Of a stretch of 64,000 nucleotides of DNA, positions 59,864 to 64,000 are shown in pieces. The notes under the pieces are model-generated. The model did not search any database and was not told the origin of the DNA. It saw only the letters and a program-made list of their open reading frames with translations. The position numbers and the translations under genes are program-made. The stretch is from contig NZ_DASYGY010000004.1 of the NCBI RefSeq assembly GCF_035999195.1, forward strand, positions 186,001 through 250,000, in the 5' to 3' direction. This DNA comes from Pseudoxanthomonas sp. GTDB taxonomy: Bacteria; Pseudomonadota; Gammaproteobacteria; Xanthomonadales; Xanthomonadaceae. Position 1 is the stretch's first letter; each line of letters begins with the position of its first letter.

Positions 59864-60742
59864 ATGTCGATCACGCTCGTTGCCGTCGTGCTTGCCCTGG
59901 TGCTGGGCCATGTCGCGCCCACGCTGGTCGCCGCGTGGCGCCGCTACCCGTGGTACACCGCGTGGCTGCACTGGCTGGGCGAGGGCGCGGGCGAGGTCTG
60001 GCGGGGACGCTACGGCATCCTGCTGGCCCTCGTGCCGGTGCTACTGGTGGTCGCGCTGCTGCAATGGCTGCTCGACGGCCCGGTGTACGGGCTGCTCGGC
60101 CTGTTGTTCGATATCGCGGTCCTCGTCTACGCCTGGGGGCCGCGCGATCTCGATGTCGATGTCGAAGCCGTCATCGATGCGCACGACGCGCCCGGCCGCC
60201 GGGCCGCGATCGCGCGGCTCGGGCTGACGGGGGAGACCGCGGCACTGGACGGCCCCGCGCTGGTGGAAGCCGTGTTCGCCAACGCCCTGCAGCGCTGGTT
60301 CGGCGTGCTGTTCTGGTTCCTGCTGCTCGGCCCGGTCGGCGCGATCCTCTACCGGCTCGTCGCACACAGCGCCGCCACGCCGGACCTGCCCGAGCAGAAC
60401 CTCAGCGGCGCGCGCCTCCTGAAGACCGCGCTGGACTGGCCGGTCGCGCAGCTGATGACGCTGGCGATGGCGCTGGTCGGCAACTTCGACACCGTGTTCT
60501 CCACCTGGCGCGAGGCCGGCGGCACGCGCTTCCGGCTGGAGACCGGGTTCCTCGGCCAGGTTGCCCGCGCCAGCGTGCGCGGCGAGCTGGCGGAAGAAGC
60601 CGAGGAGTACGCGGAAGAGGGCATGGTGCAGGCCATGCGCGACCTGCCCGAACTGCGCGATGCGATGAGCCTGGTCTGGCGCATCCTGCTGCTATGGCTG
60701 GCGGTACTGGCGGTGTTCGTGATCGGAGGCTGGGTGAGCTGA
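59864..60742 (+). CDS. ampE: AmpE family membrane protein
   Basis: 292 residues. Four or so membrane helices, with WGPRDLDVDVEAV, a hallmark of AmpE/CobD-like proteins, and C-terminal hydrophobic helix. GGAGGAG precedes the ATG. AmpE is linked to beta-lactamase regulation with AmpD in enterobacteria; here ampD is not adjacent. Expression as a separate unit is suggested by the -10 upstream. Confidence 0.88.
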   Translation: MSITLVAVVLALVLGHVAPTLVAAWRRYPWYTAWLHWLGEGAGEVWRGRYGILLALVPVLLVVALLQWLLDGPVYGLLGLLFDIAVLVYAWGPRDLDVDVEAVIDAHDAPGRRAAIARLGLTGETAALDGPALVEAVFANALQRWFGVLFWFLLLGPVGAILYRLVAHSAATPDLPEQNLSGARLLKTALDWPVAQLMTLAMALVGNFDTVFSTWREAGGTRFRLETGFLGQVARASVRGELAEEAEEYAEEGMVQAMRDLPELRDAMSLVWRILLLWLAVLAVFVIGGWVS

Positions 60743-60850
60743 CGTGCCCGCGCGTCAGCGTCGGCCGCGCGCCGGAGCGATGCAACGGCGCAGGCTCCGT
60801 CCTCGTGGACGTGCGCACATCGCAGGGCGGAGTTTGCCCGGCGGCACCTG

Positions 60851-61264
60851 TCAGCCCGGGGCGAGCAACGTAAACGGGAACCACGGCAGGTTGCGCGCGA
60901 TCCAGTACGCCGGCAGCAGCACCAGCCAGAACGTCGGCGCGAGCAATACGCGCATCAGCGGCGCCAGTGCGCGGGGGCGCCACCCCTGTCCGTGCGCGAT
61001 CATCATCGGCATGACCGGCAGAAGCAGGACGGCGAGCGGGTTCATCGCGAACGCGCGCAGCAGGTCGCCATGGACCAGTGCATGCAGGGCACGCGTCAGT
61101 CCGCAGCCGACGCAGAAGTAACCGGTCAACGCGCGGAACATGCAGCCCGGAAAGGGACTGTCGGCGGCGTTGGGATCGAAGTTCAGCAGCAACCAGACGC
61201 CGACGGCGGCCACCAGGGCCGCCGCCGTCAATGCCACGTAGTGCAGGGGACGCAGTGCGATCAC
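60851..61264 (-). CDS. DUF2752 membrane protein
   Basis: 137 residues from a GTG at 61264 that overlaps the upstream dispanin-like stop by four bases. Three membrane helices and the DUF2752 motif CVGCGLTRALHALVHGDLLRAFAMNPL. The C-x2-CG-x-TR pattern suggests metal or redox chemistry; function unknown. It is convergent with ampE (108-base gap with no clear terminator). Confidence 0.85.
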   Translation of the reverse strand: MIALRPLHYVALTAAALVAAVGVWLLLNFDPNAADSPFPGCMFRALTGYFCVGCGLTRALHALVHGDLLRAFAMNPLAVLLLPVMPMMIAHGQGWRPRALAPLMRVLLAPTFWLVLLPAYWIARNLPWFPFTLLAPG

Positions 61265-61599
61265 TGCATCTGCTGCATCTGCTGCATCATCTCCATGTAC
61301 TGCTCCATGCCGCCGGTGGCGAACATCACGATGTTGAGCAGCAGGCCGATGATGGCGAACGCGGTGGCGACCCAGCACCAGGTCTTGGCGTTGGCCGACG
61401 CACGGCGCGCGCCTTCCAGGTCGCCCTGGTTGAGCTTGCCGTTGACCTGCGAGGAGAACACGATGGCGACGATGCCGATCAGGCCGAGCGGGCAGCACAG
61501 GCAGGTGGCCAGCACCGTGGAGATGATGGCCCACGCAAGATGGTTGGGGACGCTGCCCGGTGCGGCGGACGACGGGGGCATGGGAGGTACGGCGCTCAT
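61261..61599 (-). CDS. dispanin (CD225)-like membrane protein, copy 1
   Basis: 112 residues. Pro-rich leader, PNHLAWAIIST, then CCPLGLIGIVAIVFSSQVNGKLNQGDLEGARRAS and a second helix: the CD225/dispanin fold. Ends in a Met/Gln tail coded by a 9-base tandem repeat. Coupled to DUF2752 (GTGA). Second copy lies 43 bases upstream. Confidence 0.85.
   Translation of the reverse strand: MSAVPPMPPSSAAPGSVPNHLAWAIISTVLATCLCCPLGLIGIVAIVFSSQVNGKLNQGDLEGARRASANAKTWCWVATAFAIIGLLLNIVMFATGGMEQYMEMMQQMQQMQ
61264..61290. repeat. 9-base tandem repeat in dispanin copy 1
   Basis: Three units of CTGCATCTG (the last degenerate) encode MQQMQQM at the C-terminus, immediately before the stop shared with the DUF2752 start. 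A possible slippage site that would change protein length. Confidence 0.7.
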
Positions 61600-61642
61600 G
61601 CAGGCTTTCCTTGTAAGGGGATGGAGAGTGGTGCGAGTCGGC

Positions 61643-61930
61643 CTACATGCCGCTCAGGCCGCCCAATAGTGCCAGACCGCCGAACAAAAAGAACCACAGC
61701 GCGACCAGGATCGGCCCGATCAGCGCGGACACGATCGCCCAGTTCAACGCCTTGCGCGACGCTTCCTGCGCGCCGGCCAGATCGCCTGCCGCGCGCTTGC
61801 CGTCCACCTGCGCGGCGAACACGATGGAGACGATGCCCAGCGGCAGGCAACAGAACAGCGTGCTGAGGATCGCCCACACCAGGTGATTGGGAACGTAGGG
61901 TCCGTGCGTCGACGGCGGGAGGCTGCTCAT
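61643..61930 (-). CDS. dispanin (CD225)-like membrane protein, copy 2
   Basis: 95 residues: PYVPNHLVWAILSTLFCCLPLGIVSIVFAAQVDGKRAAGD core, second helix with GPILVALWFFLFGG. Same fold as the downstream copy. First gene of this three-gene membrane cluster. Bacterial relatives of interferon-induced IFITM proteins; function unknown. Confidence 0.85.
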   Translation of the reverse strand: MSSLPPSTHGPYVPNHLVWAILSTLFCCLPLGIVSIVFAAQVDGKRAAGDLAGAQEASRKALNWAIVSALIGPILVALWFFLFGGLALLGGLSGM

Positions 61931-62041
61931 GGGGTTCTCACGGGAAGACAGAGGGCAAGGCAGGGCCGCCGACGTGCGCGGTGATGCGTGGAGTAGGGCC
62001 CCTGCCGTCAGCCTAGCCGGTAACGCGGCATCGCGGAAGCG

Positions 62042-63937
62042 TCAGGCGGCATCGCCCCGCAACGCACGCACCTTCGCTTCCAGCACGTCCGCATCCACGG
62101 CCGCGCCGTCCATCGGTTCGCCCGCCATCACCTCCACGTGCGCGCGGAACCGGCGCGGTACGCGCATGCGGCCCAGGCGGGTGTCGCGCCGGCTCCACAT
62201 GCTGGTCCACATGCCCTTCAGCGCCATCGGCACCACCCGCACCGGCCGCCGCTCCAGGATCTTCTCCACGCCGGACTTGAACGCGGCGATCTCGCCATCC
62301 TTCGTCAGCGCGCCCTCCGGGAAGATGCCGACGATCTCGCCCGCGGCCAGCGCCGCGTCGATCTCCTCGAACGCGCGCTGCATCAGTTCCGGATTCTCCC
62401 TCGCGCCGGCGATCGGAATCGCCTTGGCGGTGCGGAAGATCCAGCTCATCACCGGGATGTTGAAGATCCTGTAGTACATGACGAAGCGGACCGGACGCGG
62501 AATGGTCGCGGCCAGGATCAGCGCGTCCATGTAGCTGACATGGTTGCAGACGATCAGCGCCGGGCCTTCGTCCGGCACGTGCTTCTCGATGCCATGCAGG
62601 CGCAGCCGGTACAGCGTCCGCACCAGCAGCCAGCTGAGGAAGCGCATCAGGAACTCGGGCACGATCGTGAAGATCCAGACCGCGACCAGTGCGTTGGCGA
62701 TGGCCAGCGCCAGGAAGATCTGCGGCCCGCTCCAGCCCAGTGCATGCAGGCCCAGGCCGACCAGCGCCGCCAGGACGATGAAGCCGGAGTTCTGGATGTT
62801 GAGCGCCGCAAAGACGCGCGCCATCCGCGAGTTCGCCGTGCGGCTCTGGATCAGCGCGAACAGCGGTACGACGAAAATGCCGGCGAACATGCCGATGCCG
62901 ACCAGGTCGATCATGATCCGCACGCTGCCGGCCTGGCGCACGAACTCGGCCACGCCCAGTCCGGTGGCCGGTGCCGCGCCCGGCCTGGCGAAATACAGGT
63001 CGAGCAGGAACGCCGTCATGCCGAATGCGCCCACCGGCACCAGGCCGATCTCGACGGTGCGGCCGGAGAGCTTCTCGCACAGCAGCGAACCGACCCCGGT
63101 GCCGATCGAGAACAGCGCCAGTGCGAACACGTACAGCGTGGACGAGCCTTCCGCCGCACCGAGGTGCAGCTTGGCGTAGGCGGGCAGTTGCGAGGTCAGC
63201 AGCGTGCCGAAGAACCAGAACCACGACACGCCGAGGATCGCGTTGCGCACGGCCAGCTGCTGCTTGGCCATGCGCAGCACGGCCAGCGACTCGGGAATCG
63301 GATTCCAGCGGATCTTCAGGTCGGGCGCGCCGGCATCCATGCGCGGGATCATCCGCGACACCACGTTGCCCAGCACCGCGAGCAGCACGATGGCGATGGC
63401 CGCCGCCTGCGGGCCATGCGCGCCGGCGATCTGGAAGATCATGCCGCCGGCGATCATGCCGCACAGGATCGAGATCGACGTGCCCATCTCGACCAGGCCG
63501 TTGCCGCCGGTCAGTTCCTCGGGCTTGAGGATGGACGGCAGCACCGAATACTTCACCGGGCCGAACAGCGTGGACTGCACGCCGGTGCAGAACAGCGCGA
63601 CCAGGAGGATCGGCATGTTCTGCAGCAGGAAGCCGACCGCCGCCAGCGACATGATGACGATCTCCATCGTCGTGGTGATCACGATCAGCCGGTGCTTCTC
63701 CAGCTTCTCGGCGAACTGCCCCGCGATGGCCGAGAACAGGAAATACGGCAGGATGAAGATCGCCGGCGCCAGCGTGGCGTACAGCGAGAGCTGGCCGTCG
63801 CTGGCGCCGAGGAAGAACAGCAGGGCGATGATGGCCTGGCGGTAGACGTTGTCGTTGAAGGCGCCCAGCGCCTGGACGGTGAAGTACGGCAGGAATCGCC
63901 GTTGTGTCAGCAGCGAGAACTGGCTGTGGCTGGACAT
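62042..63937 (-). CDS. LplT-PlsC fusion (lysophospholipid transporter/acyltransferase)
   Basis: 631 residues from ATG 63937 (GGAGGG upstream). Twelve-helix MFS domain with QALGAFNDNVYRQA and FGPVKYSVLP (about 1-415), then a PlsC-type acyltransferase with NHVSYMDA (HX4D) and FPEGALT. The fusion lacks the adenylation domain of full LplT-Aas proteins, so the acyl donor must come from elsewhere. Likely flips and reacylates lysophospholipids at the inner membrane. Confidence 0.88.
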   Translation of the reverse strand: MSSHSQFSLLTQRRFLPYFTVQALGAFNDNVYRQAIIALLFFLGASDGQLSLYATLAPAIFILPYFLFSAIAGQFAEKLEKHRLIVITTTMEIVIMSLAAVGFLLQNMPILLVALFCTGVQSTLFGPVKYSVLPSILKPEELTGGNGLVEMGTSISILCGMIAGGMIFQIAGAHGPQAAAIAIVLLAVLGNVVSRMIPRMDAGAPDLKIRWNPIPESLAVLRMAKQQLAVRNAILGVSWFWFFGTLLTSQLPAYAKLHLGAAEGSSTLYVFALALFSIGTGVGSLLCEKLSGRTVEIGLVPVGAFGMTAFLLDLYFARPGAAPATGLGVAEFVRQAGSVRIMIDLVGIGMFAGIFVVPLFALIQSRTANSRMARVFAALNIQNSGFIVLAALVGLGLHALGWSGPQIFLALAIANALVAVWIFTIVPEFLMRFLSWLLVRTLYRLRLHGIEKHVPDEGPALIVCNHVSYMDALILAATIPRPVRFVMYYRIFNIPVMSWIFRTAKAIPIAGARENPELMQRAFEEIDAALAAGEIVGIFPEGALTKDGEIAAFKSGVEKILERRPVRVVPMALKGMWTSMWSRRDTRLGRMRVPRRFRAHVEVMAGEPMDGAAVDADVLEAKVRALRGDAA

Positions 63938-64000
63938 GCGCCCTCCGTGGGTTGCGCGCAGCCTAGCAAATCGCGATGTCGCTGCCACCGGCGTGCCCGA

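Noticed and set aside
1..64000. CRISPR arrays, insertion sequences, rRNA or prophage
   Set aside because: No direct-repeat array, transposase, rRNA or phage gene was recognised anywhere in the window.

Overview
The window is a dense, GC-rich chromosomal segment, with third-position GC, translational coupling by ATGA/GTGA/TGATG overlaps and TAGAAT-like -10 boxes. The gene content points to an aerobic gammaproteobacterium of the Xanthomonadaceae (Pseudoxanthomonas, Xanthomonas, Stenotrophomonas or Lysobacter type). Supporting genes are FNR-type control of cco and cyd oxidases, the DUF6776-bactofilin-DUF6776-erpA-nudC-ampE block, a FimX/Filp-like degenerate GGDEF-EAL protein, RppH and the ankyrin lipoprotein/lipase locus. 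The genus is an inference. I see no insertion sequence, prophage, CRISPR array or rRNA; one tRNA is present.

Region by region. (1) 156-923: an FNR/Anr-type oxygen sensor. (2) 996-5595, minus strand: two near-duplicate ankyrin lipoproteins, a 727-residue GHSLGG lipase and a coiled-coil membrane protein, which reads as an antibacterial effector with duplicated immunity genes. (3) 5852-21219: a microaerobic respiration block. A single minus-strand run of overlapping genes, ccoN-O-Q-P, a 98-residue membrane protein, ccoG-H-I-S, a TauE/DsbD_2-type membrane protein and cydD-C, is divergent from cydA-B-X. A perfect FNR/Anr box lies at -41.5 from the predicted ccoN start. (4) 21376-22797: a secreted sialate O-acetylesterase. 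(5) 22928-29338: seven co-directional coupled genes (thermostable-hemolysin family, AMP ligase, heme-oxygenase-like diiron protein, SDR, TPR protein, two-component pair). I consider this the best candidate for an undescribed biosynthetic system. (6) 29346-30653: ArsN2, a possible degenerate HMA protein, and azurin under its own FNR-like box. (7) 30820-36739: moeA-mobA and a ferric iron ABC transporter. (8) 36789-43091: wrbA, an AraC regulator, a LuxR-type response regulator with CCCC/GGGG operator-like palindromes, a Tat-type alpha/beta hydrolase and a beta-propeller sensor kinase. (9) 43313-45849: NadM-Nudix and NadV, a two-step nicotinamide-to-NAD route. (10) 45911-48996: an acetolactate-synthase-like enzyme with an aldehyde dehydrogenase. 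(11) 49659-51325: tRNA-Met with its own promoter and terminator, rppH, and Fur-controlled bfd with bfr. (12) 51292-55694: hybrid histidine kinase coupled to a REC-GGDEF-EAL protein that has lost its catalytic residues. (13) 55777-60742: DUF4126, DUF6776-bactofilin-DUF6776, erpA, nudC, ampE. (14) 60851-63937: two dispanin-like proteins with DUF2752, and an LplT-PlsC fusion.

The genes work together in a few themes. Low-oxygen energy metabolism is encoded by fnr, cco, cyd and azurin. Iron is handled by the ferric transporter, Bfd and Bfr, and iron-sulfur assembly by ErpA. NAD turnover is covered by NadV, NadM-Nudix and NudC. Envelope and surface signalling is represented by bactofilin, the degenerate c-di-GMP module and AmpE. 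Two accessory loci, the lipase/ankyrin locus and the T-hemolysin locus, look like interbacterial competition and specialised metabolism respectively; both functions are inferred.
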